A stretch of 64,000 bases of DNA. Origin: Paulinella micropora (taxonomy: Eukaryota; Cercozoa; Imbricatea; Euglyphida; Paulinellidae). The translations under genes were made by a program, and so were the position numbers. The notes under the pieces are model-generated. The model saw only the letters and a program-made list of their open reading frames with translations, did not search any database and had not been told where the DNA came from. The number at the start of each line of letters is the position of its first letter. The first letter of the stretch is position 1. The stretch covers positions 1 through 64,000 of the forward strand of contig WBZZ01003201.1 in assembly GCA_019918135.1 (NCBI GenBank). The letters are read 5' to 3'. Of this stretch, positions 50,301 through 60,787 are shown piece by piece.

Positions 50301-50960
50301 GCTTCACAGGCGTGTCTTTCCATATACCCTCTTAGACATAACTCACAGAAATTCTTTTTTCCTATCATAGACTTCATGTTAGTTATGGCATCGTAATGTC
50401 CTTCAGTCTTTAGAATGTAAAGGTTAGTCAGCCGTTCGCCGTTCGCATCAAGTAGTTCTGTTTTATAAATGATTTTGTCAGGGAATTCGACAATAACCAG
50501 ATTGTATTTAATGTGATTAGCAAATGTATTAATTTCATGTATCCCACACACATCCTTAATGACCTTTGCTTCATCGTGTAAATCCTCGGCCATTTCCTGC
50601 TGTATCTTTCGTCCTCGCATAATTTGCGAGAATTTTTGGTGTTTTTCAATTTTTGCTTTAACTACAACGATTGCTCGTGCTAAGCATAAGTTATCGCTGT
50701 TGATAATACTGATTACTCCTTTCTTTCTGTATATATCTAATTTGTTCAAAACCTGTAGCCTTGTCCCGCCCGTCGGCATTTTAACAGATTTCAACACAAA
50801 TTTTAATTTATCAAAGTTTATTCCGTTTTCATCCATGTAAAGACTTTCGTTGCTTTGAAATATTGCTGACAATCTTTCTAAAACTTTTTCAACAGAGATT
50901 TGATTAACTTTGTGTAAGCCTGTTGATACTTTTCCATAGTATCCACAAACTCAATACCTA
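47332..50960 (-). pseudogene. polB: protein-primed family B DNA polymerase (pPolB), decayed
   Basis: Pieces in order on the minus strand carry the following. The N-terminal DNLCLARAIVV motif. A Cys/His array (CELC..C..C, CDKC, CKLC, CRNC). Exo I FFDFEAT (about 49990-50010) and Exo II FIAHNARGYDGQFIL (about 49758-49797). RFIDSLSFLTMPLPDFPKTFG (about 49600-49675). Polymerase motif A DICSLYP (about 48730), motif B LNSLWGKFGQ (about 48155-48180) and motif C YHDTDSV (about 47871-47895). This set is that of Polinton/adintovirus-type DNA_pol_B_2 enzymes. It is broken by frame changes near 50900, 49590 and 47805 and by two in-frame TAA codons at 48366-48368 and 48015-48017, so it is not expected to be functional under the standard code. 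Confidence 0.85.
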
Positions 50961-51094
50961 GGCCAACCTATCTGCGGGCGATTGTCGTCTTACAAAGTCG
51001 TTCAACACTATCTCAATAAATCTTATTACATCGCGCATCGTAAATGATCGGAAGTTGCCGTTAATCCTTACCGCATATCGGCTTTCATTTATTC

Positions 51095-51418
51095 CTAGTT
51101 CTGTTCCTTGCTGTCGTCCCTCATGATATCATAATTACCATACCGCAACAAGTCTCTGTAATTTTCTTTCATCTCTTTTTTCTCTTCAATCGTAGGTAAA
51201 GGTGGTGCTATTGGTATAGCATGGTGTTCAAAATACACTGCACCTCTTACTTGGTTCAAGTGGTTTTGGGCTGTCGGTGTATCAATTTTATACCCCCTTA
51301 CCTTCGGTTTGATATATAGCACATCCCGACCCCTGACAGACTTGATTTCGTAATTTATCTTATATTCCCTTAATCTATCCAACCTGTAGACCTTGCCGTT
51401 ATACGTGTGTGTCTCCAT
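51095..51418 (-). CDS. small ORF of the pPolB element, 107 aa
   Basis: ATG at 51418 (METHTYNGKVYRLDRLREYK), TAG at 51095. Charged, lysine-rich, no signal or helix; typical AT-rich codon use of the element. A second minus frame beginning at its 3' end encodes a natural stretch (ESRYAVRINGNFRSFTMRDV), so the original protein was probably longer and has been frameshifted. Position directly upstream of pPolB suggests a replication-associated product; family not recognised. Confidence 0.5.
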   Translation of the reverse strand: METHTYNGKVYRLDRLREYKINYEIKSVRGRDVLYIKPKVRGYKIDTPTAQNHLNQVRGAVYFEHHAIPIAPPLPTIEEKKEMKENYRDLLRYGNYDIMRDDSKEQN

Positions 51419-51514
51419 GTTTGATAATAGTATATCAAGGAAAATATAATTTTATAAAATTAAAATATTTGTCTGCCTCAATCGGTCGTCCCCTTGTGGC
51501 CTCGTGTGTGCCCC

Positions 51515-51524
51515 TATATATAAG
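51515..51524. promoter_or_regulatory. TATATATAAG element
   Basis: Near-palindromic TATA sequence about 100 nt upstream of the ATG at 51418 on the minus strand; could serve either strand. Confidence 0.4.
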
Positions 51525-51579
51525 GACCCTCCTTGTCTTTAAATGGAAATTCAGTGGTTTCCACAGAGAAACTTTTTTA

Positions 51580-51920
51580 TTACTGATACTTACCATACTC
51601 GCAACCGCAGTGGCAGTTATGTTCCATGTATCCACACATATTACATCTATCATCGTCATCCTTCTTTATTCTATCCATATACTCTTTGCTGGGCCTCGGA
51701 GGAACTGGAGGTTTTTCTTTTTCTGCTGAAATATGTTTCTGAGACTTCATATGTCGCGTTTTGTTTCCATTATGTATTTCAGCACCACATCCACACTTAA
51801 AATCTTTATGCTTCCAAATTTTCTTCTTTGCTTTTTTGATTATTCTTGTTTCTTTATCGTAGTTATTTTTCCATTCCGGGTTTTGTATTTTTTTTTTGTT
51901 AGTTTTTGTTTTTTGTAGGT
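51580..51920 (-). CDS. zinc-finger ORF of the pPolB element
   Basis: The minus frame ends at 51580 and includes CGCGAEIHNGNKTRHMKSQKH, a C-x-C...H-x5-H finger of the kind common in Polinton-like and giant-virus small proteins. A second Cys cluster at the C-terminus is CNMC..C.C.C. The frame stays open upstream past the composition break at 51918 into GC-rich DNA, where the encoded PPFLAPPAPLPRH-type sequence is clearly foreign. The true start is therefore lost or non-ATG, and the left part of the element was truncated here. Probable DNA-binding protein. Confidence 0.6.
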
Positions 51921-52148
51921 GTCCGGGAGGGGGAGGGGGGGTGAGATGACGAGGGAGGGGGGCGGGGGGCGCAAGAAAAGGGGGATAAGGGCACAGCGTC
52001 ACGAAAGAAGACAAAAAAAAATAGTGTATCTGGCTTTGAGCTACACCCTCCCCTCCCCAACTTTCGTCCCCTCTCTCAGTCTCTTAGAGACCCAAAAAAA
52101 AAGAGAGAAACAAGCATTTTTTTAAAAAAAAGAAGGAGGTGGTGGTGT
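51919..52148. other. junction spacer with purine and poly-A runs
   Basis: G-rich 51925-51985, then A-rich runs 52012-52022 and 52094-52130. No gene. Confidence 0.5.
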
Positions 52149-53275
52149 TCAAGAATCCCATAGATCTTCCAGTTCATTGGCAGGAAAAGATTGCGTGTCA
52201 ACTTGCAAACCGGGCCTGGCCTGCCTGAGCTGCTGCAGCATTTCTTCTGGCGGAATTCTGCACTCGCTCATCGTGACCTTTTGCAACGCTTGGCAATGCT
52301 TGAGCTCGGCAACGTCTCCACCGAAATAGCACCAAGAAAATTCTAGTTCTTGCAGCACGTGACACTGCTTTAACTCGGAGAGAGTCGAGTCGGTTATGTT
52401 GTAAGACCCTAACACTAGACCCTAACACTAGCCGTTGTAGGCCCGCGCAGCCCGCAAGTCCCGTAGGAGTTTTCCTGTTGAGAACTCCGGTGGTTAAAGG
52501 TCCACAGCGCCACAGTTTCAAAGTGCGAAGTGAGTGGAATGCCTGCAGTGCCTTGAGGTTGGCAAATCGATTGGCTTGTCCCAAACGCAGTTCTTGGAGC
52601 GCGGGGCAGCGCTGCAATTTAGCCAAGGCCCGCAGGGTGGCCTTGACATCTGGACAGACACAGGGCCTGCAGGCCCCGCCAGCCGGACAGTTCGTCCAGC
52701 AGATCATCCGACGCGTCATGATCCAGAGCCAGCTTGAGCTTCGTGAGGTTTTGGGCAAGTGAACGTACGGCAGATGGTGGGAGGGGCCTAAAGTCGATCA
52801 AGTCCAGCTCCTGCAGTTTCGTGAGCGAAGGCAGTTGCTGAAGGACGACGTTCATAGCTCCGTCATTGGCTAGGTCGCGCAATTTCAGCCCGGTGATCTG
52901 CAGGTTCTGCAGGCCAGAGCCCTTGATTTGGCAGCAAGAGGCTAGGTACTAGAGTTCTTGAGTTTCGGCATCGAGCGTAGATGGGCCAGCCCCCGGTCTG
53001 TAATCTGATCACACCGGTGAAGCGCCAGGTTCTCTAGTTGCTGCAGCTTCCGCAGGCTCTGGAGGTTTTCGTCGTGGACGCTTTGGCTCGAAATCACAAG
53101 CATCCTGCGAGTCTGGGTGTGCTGACTGTCACGCAGAGACAGACAGATGTTGATGGTGCCTCTTGCCACTAGGTTGTGGATGCAGCCAAACTCGTCCAGG
53201 GCCTTATTTTCTTGCCACAACCGATCAGAGTACCATTCGCCCTCCAGGACCAAGGTTTTGAGGTTTTTTATTAAA
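52149..53275 (-). pseudogene. leucine-rich-repeat gene, decayed
   Basis: Four minus-strand fragments in different frames carry LRRs in order: LENLALHRCDQITDRGLAHL (about 52990-53060), TKLQELDLIDFRPLPPSAVR, LQALCLSRCQG, then CPALQELRLGQANRFANLKAL, and finally CHVLQELEFSWCYFGGDVAEL and a C-terminal cap ending LEDLWDS at 52149. Repeats are of the same Cys-containing class as the F-box/LRR genes at 22-27 kb but diverged and less GC-rich. At least three frame changes; no ATG start found. A duplicated CCCTAACACTAG lies near 52408-52432. Decayed relative rather than an active gene. Confidence 0.65.
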
Positions 53276-53754
53276 AATGACTTTCTTTTCGCTGCTTGCT
53301 AAAATACGCATGACACACATTTCCTAAGTTAGGGTAAAGCTTGGAATTAGCTAAGTTTTCTACCCTGCACAGGTCGGGGGAACGGCAAAAAAAATCAAGT
53401 GGAACTGGAGTTGTACAAAGTGGTGTGATTCATCGATCTTCTTCCTTTACAGGAATTTATTGCCCCCCCTCTCCCAGGCCCCCTCCCCACCCCTTAATCC
53501 CAATCTCTGCAAACATGGGGAGGGGGGGGCCATGAACAAAATCCCAAAAAACATTTGCTGCCAACTCGAGCTAGGCGGGGGGGGGGGGGGAGAAGGTACC
53601 CTTAAAAAAAGGGAGGGGGGGGCAAGGCAGCCAAATTCCGACGGGGGGAGAGCGGCCGGCAGAGGAAAAGAACCCTACCACTTCCTATCTTTTTTCTGCA
53701 TGACCTCTTTTTAAGCTTTCTAGCCGGCCGGCCGTCCTGCTTTTTTTTTGTTGA
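53276..53754. other. spacer with poly-G/poly-A tracts
   Basis: Poly-G near 53580-53592, short A and T runs, no supportable gene. Confidence 0.5.
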
Positions 53755-55021
53755 GGAAAAAGGAGCAGCGCACGCCAAAAACGAACCCCTGACCGAAACT
53801 GGACCAGCGGGGAAAGGAGGACTGAAGTGCGGCGGCGGCGAAGACAATCGACAGAGCAGGGCGGGGCTCTTTTGCTGTCGTCGGCAGAGGAGCCCCGCTC
53901 TAGCTCTACAGCATCATCAGTCGGCCGCCGGCGTTTTAGGTTCTTATTTCCGACGCCGGCGCGCGCCGCGGCGGTCGAACCGCCCCCACCACAGGAACCA
54001 GCTGAGGACGACGAAGCAGACGTGGAGGTCAGCGAGCAGGACCTGGCGTTGTGGCGAGCTGTAGAACGTTTGCTGTATGGGGCCGCTTCTTTCCAGACAA
54101 ACATCAGGTCGGTGGTCTCGATGTACGTGGAGTGGCTGTGCGCGGCGCGGGGCCTGCGAACAGACGACGCAATGCTGGCCTCTCAGCTGAGCCTGTGTTT
54201 TGTGGTCGGCCACTGGGACTGGGGCGAGCTATGGCTGCGCCTTTGCGAGGTGTTGGCGCAAGACACGGACGAGCCGCTGGTGCCCGTGGAGTGGACACAA
54301 ATTCCGACCGGCTTGCAGTGGGAGCACGACGCGCGGCCGCGCAGGGCGCTGATCTCGCGGCTGGCCGTGTTCGTGGAGGCGGAACTGGCATGGGACAGCG
54401 GCCGCGTGAGCAAGCAGGGCTGCGCGAGGGCGCTCGTGGAGCTGCTGCTGCGCTGGCACGTGCAGAACGAAATCGTGAGACGCCAGGGCCACGAGCACGG
54501 ACGCACTCGCACCACCGCCTGTTCGCCGCGCACGCCGGCAGGCTGGCGGGCGAAGTAGCGAACGTCGCGCCCGAGGCGTGGGGCCCGGTGCTGAGCGAGG
54601 CGCTGCCTACAATTCTTGTGCCGGGCGAACACTGCTACGCGGCACCGGGCACTGAAATGGCATTTGTGGCTGCCGCCATTGACGAGGCGAAGCACGCGCG
54701 GACGCTGCGGCTGGACCCGCTGGTGCCGGTGCACTTGTTTTTTTACCTGGCGTGGCCCGCGTGCTGGACCACCATTTGGGCGCGGGCCGGGGGCTGCAGC
54801 TGAGAATCGCGATGCGGCCCGCGGCGGACCAGGAATTGCTGATGAGGATCTTCCTGCACCGCGTGCTGGCGGCGCTGCGCGGCGGGCGGTCGTTGCAGGT
54901 GTTCGCGGCCATCGACGCCGCTCTCAAGGAGTGGCAGCAGATCTGGGGCCAGCGGCCCGCCGCGCCCGCTGAGGCGGGGGAAAAGGGCAGACTGCCTGCG
55001 AGGAACGAACGGAAAGAGTGA
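53755..55021 (+). pseudogene. companion gene upstream of the tyrosine recombinase, frame-broken
   Basis: Frame 1 runs from 53755 (no ATG) to about 54500, frame 3 to about 54750, then frame 2 to the TGA at 55019. The middle change falls at the T7 run near 54737-54744. An Arg/Ser/Pro leader and acidic hinge (EDDEADVEVSEQDLALW) precede helical sequence with many Trp and Leu (IRSVVSMYVEWLCAARGL, LCFVVGHWDWGELWLRLCEV), ending in a basic/acidic tail. Same strand and style as the recombinase gene 370 nt downstream, so probably part of one element. Family not recognised. Confidence 0.45.
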
Positions 55022-55090
55022 GATTATAGAGAGGCAAAAGAAAACAAAAGGTGGCGGGCGGGGGGTGGGGGCCGGTAAGGCACTTGGAAA

Positions 55091-55121
<31 letters not shown>

Positions 55122-55388
55122 AGGGTGAGATGGACAAACAACCAAAAAAAAAAGCTCTGTCTATATATTTCTTCTGCCAGTTTATTGGGTTTTTTTGGGA
55201 GAGGGAAAAGGGCAGGTGCTGGTGCACCAAGAAAGGGGGGCAGGGGTGGGGGGCGCGAAGGAGGATGGAACTCTTTGCACTTCGTTGACACACAATACAG
55301 GATCCGATATTAAAAAGCAAGAAAACTTTCGGCCGAAAAAGAATTTTTAAAAAGAAAGCCAGAATATTAAGAGAGAAACAGCGCAGAA
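55022..55388. other. spacer between element genes
   Basis: (GA)n near 55093-55125, A-rich and G-rich stretches, AT-rich sequence just before the ATG at 55389. No gene. Confidence 0.5.
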
Positions 55389-56850
55389 ATGGCGGAGGAA
55401 GACGGCGAGGAGTTGCTGGCGGGCGCGGAGCCGGGGCTCGGGACGTTTGCAGGGCTGGGTGCGATCGACCTGCGCGGCGACGAGTCGGACGAGTCGGGTG
55501 ACGACGACATTCAGGTAGAGGAGGCGGAGGGCGAGCTGCAGGCACAGCTGACCAAATTCAAGGAGTTCTTGGAGCTCAAGTGGAACCGCACGGGCCCGTT
55601 GCCGAGCAAGAGCACAGTGGCGAACCACGTCAGGCACGTGCGCAGGTTCGCGGAGTTTGCGCGCGAGCATGCAAACGTTGACAGGCTGGAATACGCGCTG
55701 GGCAAGCCCGTTTTGCTGTCGGAGTTCGCTGCGTGGCAGCCCTGCGAGGGCAAAAAGATCATGTCCAGCACGGTGGGTTCGTACCTGGGCAGCCTGGCGC
55801 AGCTGTCGGACTTTCTGCGGTGGAAGCGGGGCGTACAAGCGTGGCAGCACACGTCGAGGTGGCTGGCGAACCTGTCCCGGCAGGCGCAGCAGTACGCGCG
55901 GATCGAACGGGTGTACGGGGTCGGGCGGGAGGAGTCGGACTGGACGATGTGGGACCTGCAGCCCTTCCGCGTGGCGGCGCTGGCCGAGTACTTTGCGCGC
56001 TACGACGAGGACGCGAAAATGATTGTGACGCGTGCTAATTACGCCAATGTGAGGGAGGGCTGGCTGCGCGCGTTCCGGGCGGCGCTGCTGTGCCTGTTGC
56101 TGACGCCGCCCGTGCCGCGGCCGGGCATCCTGGTGAATTTGCACCTGAACAGCTCGCTGATGCGCGAGGAAAAGGAGCCGCGGCGCTGGGTGATCAATCT
56201 GCAGGACGCAACGTCGCTGAGCGTGCAGAAAAACAAGACCCGCGCGATGTACGGCGGGCAGCTGCTGCCGCTCGGCAGGCAGCCCTGGCCGACCGACCAG
56301 TTGCAGGCGGGCGGCCCACGGGGCTTCGTGCGCCAGGGCGACTGGAGTTCGGCGCTGGACTTTCTGCTGCTGGACCTGCGGGAGCGCGTGGTGCCCGCCG
56401 TGGTCGGCGGCACGGAGCACAGGCCGCTGTTCCCGCACAAAGCGAGCTACAAACGCCACGACGCGTGGAGGAACAGCAGGAACAACTCGTCGCTGGCAGA
56501 GAGAGCAAGGTCCGACTTTGTGCGCGACGCGTACCTACATTTAGGAGAACGGCTCTTTGTGAACGGACAGCAGCTGGCCCGCTGTCTGGGGGCTGGGCTA
56601 CCTGCTGACGTTCAAGAGCAGCCGCAAGCCGGCGGAGACCATGTTGCGCGAGCTGGAACAATTCGAGGTCTTTACCGCGCTGGGTGGCGGCCCGCCGCCC
56701 TGGGGAGCGGCGGGCTCGGGCGGCGCGCACCTGACGGTGTTTGCCGGGGCCGGGCAGCACAGCCTGGACACCGTCAACTCGGAGTACCTGCTGCCGGGCC
56801 ACCGCCGCAGAAAGGTGGCGGAGCAGGCGCGTGGATTGAGGGTATGCTGA
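55389..56850 (+). pseudogene. tyrosine recombinase (Crypton/DIRS-like), one frame change
   Basis: ATG 55389 (MAEEDGEELLAGAEPGLG). An acidic N-terminus is followed by a core-binding-like helical domain (STVANHVRHVRRFAEFAREH, GSYLGSLAQLSDFLRW). The catalytic domain has Arg244 in LLTPPVPRPGILVNLHL and the KTR motif in SVQKNKTRAMYGG. After a one-base frame change in the G5 run near 56590 come a K..R segment (TFKSSRKPAETMLREL) and the closing GQHSLDTVNSEYLL, with His and the candidate Tyr nucleophile, ending at the TGA 56848. The order R..K..(K/H)xxR..H..Y fits tyrosine recombinases of eukaryotic mobile elements. It would catalyse strand exchange if the frame is intact in vivo. Confidence 0.65.
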
Positions 56851-57794
56851 ATCCGCGGAACTGGAACGCGCGCCTGGAGAACAAAGAAATACGGGTCTGG
56901 GTGTCGCCTAGGGCCAGCGAGTTTACTAGCCGCTTCTCAGAGGAGGGGCCACGCCTGGAGCCCTTGTCACCGGAAGAAGAGAAGCTGCGGCAGCAAAGGA
57001 GGTGGAGGGTGCAGAAAATGCGCGGCGCGGATATTATTCAACCTGCACCGACGTTCAACACGGCCAAGGAGGCGCAGCGGCTGGGGCCGGAGCTAGGCCT
57101 CGAGCTGGTGGTCACTTGGCGAAATCAAGGACTACTGGAAACGGCACGTGGCTGAACAATCTTGGCACCGCTGGGAAAAATACAGGTCAAAAGCAGATTG
57201 CAAAAGCAAATACAACAATAATTGGAAGGAGGTGGCACGCTTGGGGGTTCTTTCGGCTGTACATGTTCGTTTCAGATATTTGCAGCCAGACGAAAGACCG
57301 CGAGAGGAACTAAAGTACGTTTGCCGTTTTCGAGTCAGGGACAAGATCTATAACTGGCCCGACCGCTGGCTTATTGTTCAAGATATTCTACGAGAGTACG
57401 GTGACAAAGGGAGGAGCAGAGATAAGAACCCGAAGCTGCTGATGCTGATGCAGGCTTTCCTGGACCAGCTGCGTGTCAAGGCCGTGCGAAAAATGAGCAA
57501 CTGTGTTCTGGTCCAGTGGCATGCACCTGCGTCGGCGCCAGAGCGAACCGAACCGGTGGTCGACAGTAAGCATTACCCGCTGCCAGCCGATGCAGCGGAG
57601 ACCGAGTCGGCAGTTACGTGGAACCCCGCCGCATGCCCCGACTACTGGGGCCCGTGGTTTGATCGCAACTGGTGCTTTTTCGCCGTGGCGCTCGCGCACC
57701 GGGTCCGTTCTTTGTGGATGAAGAGAGGGCTGAGGGTGACAAGCCGCTCTTGCACAACCGGGACGTCTTGGAGGCGCTGGCTAGTCAACCGTAG
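56844..57794 (+). pseudogene. third ORF of the recombinase module, frame-broken
   Basis: ATG 56844 overlaps the recombinase stop (ATGCTGA). Frame 3 encodes MLNPRNWNARLENKEIRVWV to about 57115, then frame 1 continues (EIKDYWKRHVAEQSWHRWEK, DKIYNWPDRWLIVQDILREY) to about 57690. A last frame change restores a natural C-terminus (PFFVDEERAEGDKPLLHNRD) ending with TAG at 57792-57794. Basic, Trp-rich, probably DNA-binding. The DYWKRH..W spacing recalls Trp-containing DNA-binding helices of Crypton-type proteins, but this is only a resemblance. Confidence 0.45.
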
Positions 57795-58502
57795 ACTTTT
57801 TTGTATTCAACAGTAAAAAATAATAATCATAATACTAAAACAAAGAAAAGAAGCGACTGGCCCGTCGTCACGATTTATTAAAAAGAAGACCGGGGTCGGA
57901 GGGAGCGGGATGGTACCGGTTGCCAAGGAGTTGCGTACGGTAAGCAAGACAGTTTCGGCGTGAAGGTTGAAGAAGCAGACGACTGCATCGGGGGAGGGTA
58001 TTCTGCAGAGGGGCGGGAGAGGGGGGGGGGGGGGCGTGGCACGGTTCCCCCCCCCCCCATACACCACACCCACTTCTTTCTCCCCGGGCCATTAAGTAAA
58101 CAAAGCCGCCCCCTCATTTTCCCCCACCTCCTGCCACGGTTCACCACACTGACCACCAATCAATAATCTGCTAGGGCATTAGACAAAAAACTTCTTTCCT
58201 GCCCAATGCCCCTCCCCTCCCACCTCCTCTCTTGCGTGGCAGCTACCATTATCTGGCAAGGGGAGAAAGAGGCTTGAAAAAAAAAGAACCTCCTGCTTTT
58301 ATCTCTACTGAATGTCCCTTTGGTTACCAGTCGAGGACTTTTTAAAAGAAAAAAAAGAAAATAAACCTGATCTTCTGATAGCTCCCGGACTTGGTTCGAA
58401 ACAGTGGCAGGCCAAAGTGCGGGACGGGGGGCGACTCCTGCTTTGCTGCCGGCCACTGTTTCGACCAACGACCGCGTTCGGGGCCGGGCGTAAGGAGCAG
58501 AC
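57795..58502. other. spacer
   Basis: AT-rich start (AATAATAATCATAATAC), poly-G near 58021-58033, poly-C near 58047-58057, A-rich at 58276 and 58346. No gene; open frames are low-complexity. Confidence 0.45.
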
Positions 58503-58980
58503 CAAAGTCTGGGACCGGCCGTTGAAGGTGCGGACCAAAGTGTGGGACCGGCCGTGAAAAGTCCAGACCAAAGTCTGGGACCGGCCGTGAAAAGTCCAGA
58601 CCAAAGTCTGGGACCGGCCGCTGAGGGTGCGGACCAAAAAAGTGTGTCGGCTGTGAAAGGTCCAGACCAAAGTCTGGGACCGGCCGCTGAGGGTGCGGAC
58701 CAAAAAAGTGGGTCGGCTGTGGAAGGTGCGGACCGAAGTCTGGGACCGGGCGCTGTGGGACCGGCCGCTGAAGGTGCGGACCAAAAAGTGGGTCGGCCGT
58801 GAAAAGTCCAGACCAAAGTCTGGGACCGGCCGTGAAAAGTCCGGACCAAAGTCTGGGACCGGCCGTGAAAAGTCCAGACCAAAGTCTGGGACCGGCCGTG
58901 AAAAGTCCGGACCAAAAAAGTGGTCGGCTGTGGGACCGGCCGCTGAAGGTGCGGACCAGAAAAGTGGGTCGGCTCCGACC
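58503..58980. repeat. 33-bp palindrome-containing minisatellite
   Basis: Units of GACCAAAGTCTGGGACCGGC plus CGTGAAAAGTCCA. CCAGAC..GTCTGG and GGACCGGCC give hairpin potential. Two unit classes alternate (AAAGTCTGGGACC and AAAAAGTGGGTCGGC). All long ORFs here on both strands are repeat translations. Confidence 0.9.
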
Positions 58981-59243
58981 AGCCGGCTGGTTCGGAGCGT
59001 GATGTCTCGGACAAAAGGTACAAGCCGAAGGCCCTCCGAGGCACAGACACGTGTTTGTGCGGCGGGGGGCCTGCCGGTTCTGAATTGCGTGGATCTCGGT
59101 GGCTGGTGGCTTCCTTTTGCGTGGTGCGGGGGCTCTCCCGAGGAGCGGGGGCTGCGTGCCTGGCCGCATGTCGCAGCGTGTTCGCGTTAGGTTCAGCTGG
59201 ACAAGGGGTCTGTGTGCTTGCTTGTGGGCAGGCCCCCCCGCGT
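58981..59243. other. spacer downstream of the acidic gene
   Basis: Mixed sequence, no supportable ORF. Confidence 0.35.
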
Positions 59244-60787
59244 TCACCCTGATAGGTCACCCAGTGCTGCTCGTTGCCGAATTCCCTGGCCGATTGGCCG
59301 CCGGGGTGTTTCAGGGGGCAAACTCTCGGCCGCGTCGACCAGCACGTCCAGCCTCCCCGTTTGTTGCGTACTACTGTCGTCCGGGCCTGAGCTGGTCTTG
59401 GTTAGGTCGGGGCCGTGTTCGTCTTCGTCGTTTGCTACTTCTGGGCTGTAGAGTTGAATTTGCTCTTCTTCATCCGCTGTGTTTGCACTCTGGCGCGGGC
59501 ATTGGTCGCCAAAGGAGTCGGACACGCGCGTGCCAGCGGCTTCTGCTACCGTTGGTAGCGACAGATTGTGTTGCGCCGGCTGGTCATCTTCACTCTTTTG
59601 CCAGTGGCCCAGCAGAGCCGTCAATAGGTCCCCCTCGACGCCTTCGTTGTTGGTGTCCCAATCTTCGTCGACGTTGGCGTCTTCTGCGTCGCCGCCAATG
59701 TCGTCCACGGCCTCTTCGTCGTCGTCACCGCTAATGTCGTCGTCGCCGCCAATGTCGTCGCCGCCAATGTCGTCGTCTTCGTCGTCTGACGTCAGGGCCG
59801 TGGTTGCGTACGCCGTGTGGTTCGCGCGTCTGAGCCGCAGCCCTTGCAGCAGGCCGGCGGCGGATAAGCTCTGGTCCGCTGAGTGGCGCAGTATCCAGAG
59901 CAGGGCAAGAAAGGTCGCCGCCAGATCCGCGTCCCGCGGGGCTTCCCGGGCGGCGGGCTGGTCTGAATAGCAACGCTCGGCCCAAACGGCTGCTTCTGAC
60001 TCTTGTTCGGGGCAGGGTGTCCTCCCCAGCAGCTTCTGCCAGAATTTTTCTGCGGCCCGCGCCGGGATCCGCTTGGCCTGTTCGTTCTGATCGACATTCG
60101 AGCCTAACCGTGCAAGGATGCTGATCTTGAGCAAAGAGAAATTATTCCACAGGCACTCCAAGACAGTCAGATTATTTTGCTCGAGCAGGGGCTCCATCAG
60201 CTCATGCGCCCAAGTGTGCAGTTTGAACGGTAGCAGAGCTTCCTCTAGTTCCTGGCGCAGCGTGTTTCCTAGCTCGGTGTCCGCGAGGGCGGGGGATAAA
60301 CACAGCCAAAGCACAAGGGCATTCCGCAGATCTTTGCAGGTGGTGCATTGAGTAAGATCGCAAGCGCTGACGGGGTTAGGGGGGTCGAAGGCTTATTTTT
60401 CAATCGGGAGAACATCGGCTACGACGTACCTCGGGCCTCAAGGTGTTGCAGGGCAGCGAAGGCGCCCTGGCCTTTGCAGGGTAACTCCGCCCGATACTTC
60501 TGTTTGGTAAACAATAAAACGTTGGGCTTCAGTTTACGAACCCTTTGCAAATCGGTACAAGATTCCAGGATGCCGATCTGCAGGAGCAGGTCGTTGATTA
60601 GCTCTCTGTTCAGGTGCCTGCCCTGAAACCTGCGGCAGTCTCTAAAAAGCTCTTCACGCCATTCAGCCGACCGACGTTTGCGGGTGGTCGTTGTGTTTGT
60701 TGGGCAGGCCTTGTGGCGTTTTGCCGGGGTCGACCAAAGGTGTTTTCCTTTTTCGTGGGGTTTCTTCTGCAGACATTTTCTCTTCAT
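59244..60787 (-). CDS. two-exon acidic protein, orphan
   Basis: Exon 1 is 60787-60430 (ATG 60787, MKRKCLQKKPHEKGKHLWST; basic, helical, ELINDLLLQIGILESCTDLQ). A GTACGT donor starts the intron at 60429. The acceptor GCAAAG at 60332 keeps the phase and joins LRNALVLWLCLSPALADTEL; an acceptor-like CTAACCCCGTCAG at 60367 would not keep frame. Exon 2 runs to the stop at 59244 and contains a helical region followed by an Asp/Gly acid repeat (DDDIGGDDIGGDDDISGDDD) and an acidic tail. Basic N-terminus plus acidic C-terminus is common in chromatin or transcription factors; function unknown. Not frame-broken. Confidence 0.55.

Larger units (their letters stand above)
47314..51918 (-). mobile_element. 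AT-rich Polinton/adintovirus-like element remnant
   Basis: Base composition changes abruptly at 47314 (CCCACTTCC|TAATTTTATG) and again near 51918 (TTTTTTGTAG|GTGTCCGGGAGG). Inside, all recognisable genes lie on the minus strand: a small ORF, a C2H2-like zinc-finger ORF and a protein-primed DNA polymerase. No terminal inverted repeat, integrase, packaging ATPase, protease or capsid gene is visible in the 4.6 kb, so it is a fragment or a minimal relative (a linear plasmid with pPolB is the alternative). Confidence 0.7.

Noticed and set aside
47314..51918. Complete Polinton or virophage
   Set aside because: No capsid, packaging ATPase, protease, integrase or terminal inverted repeat seen; only the polymerase and two small ORFs remain.
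58160..59260. Long ORFs on both strands across the 33-bp minisatellite
   Set aside because: Repeat translations; both strands open because the unit length is a multiple of three.
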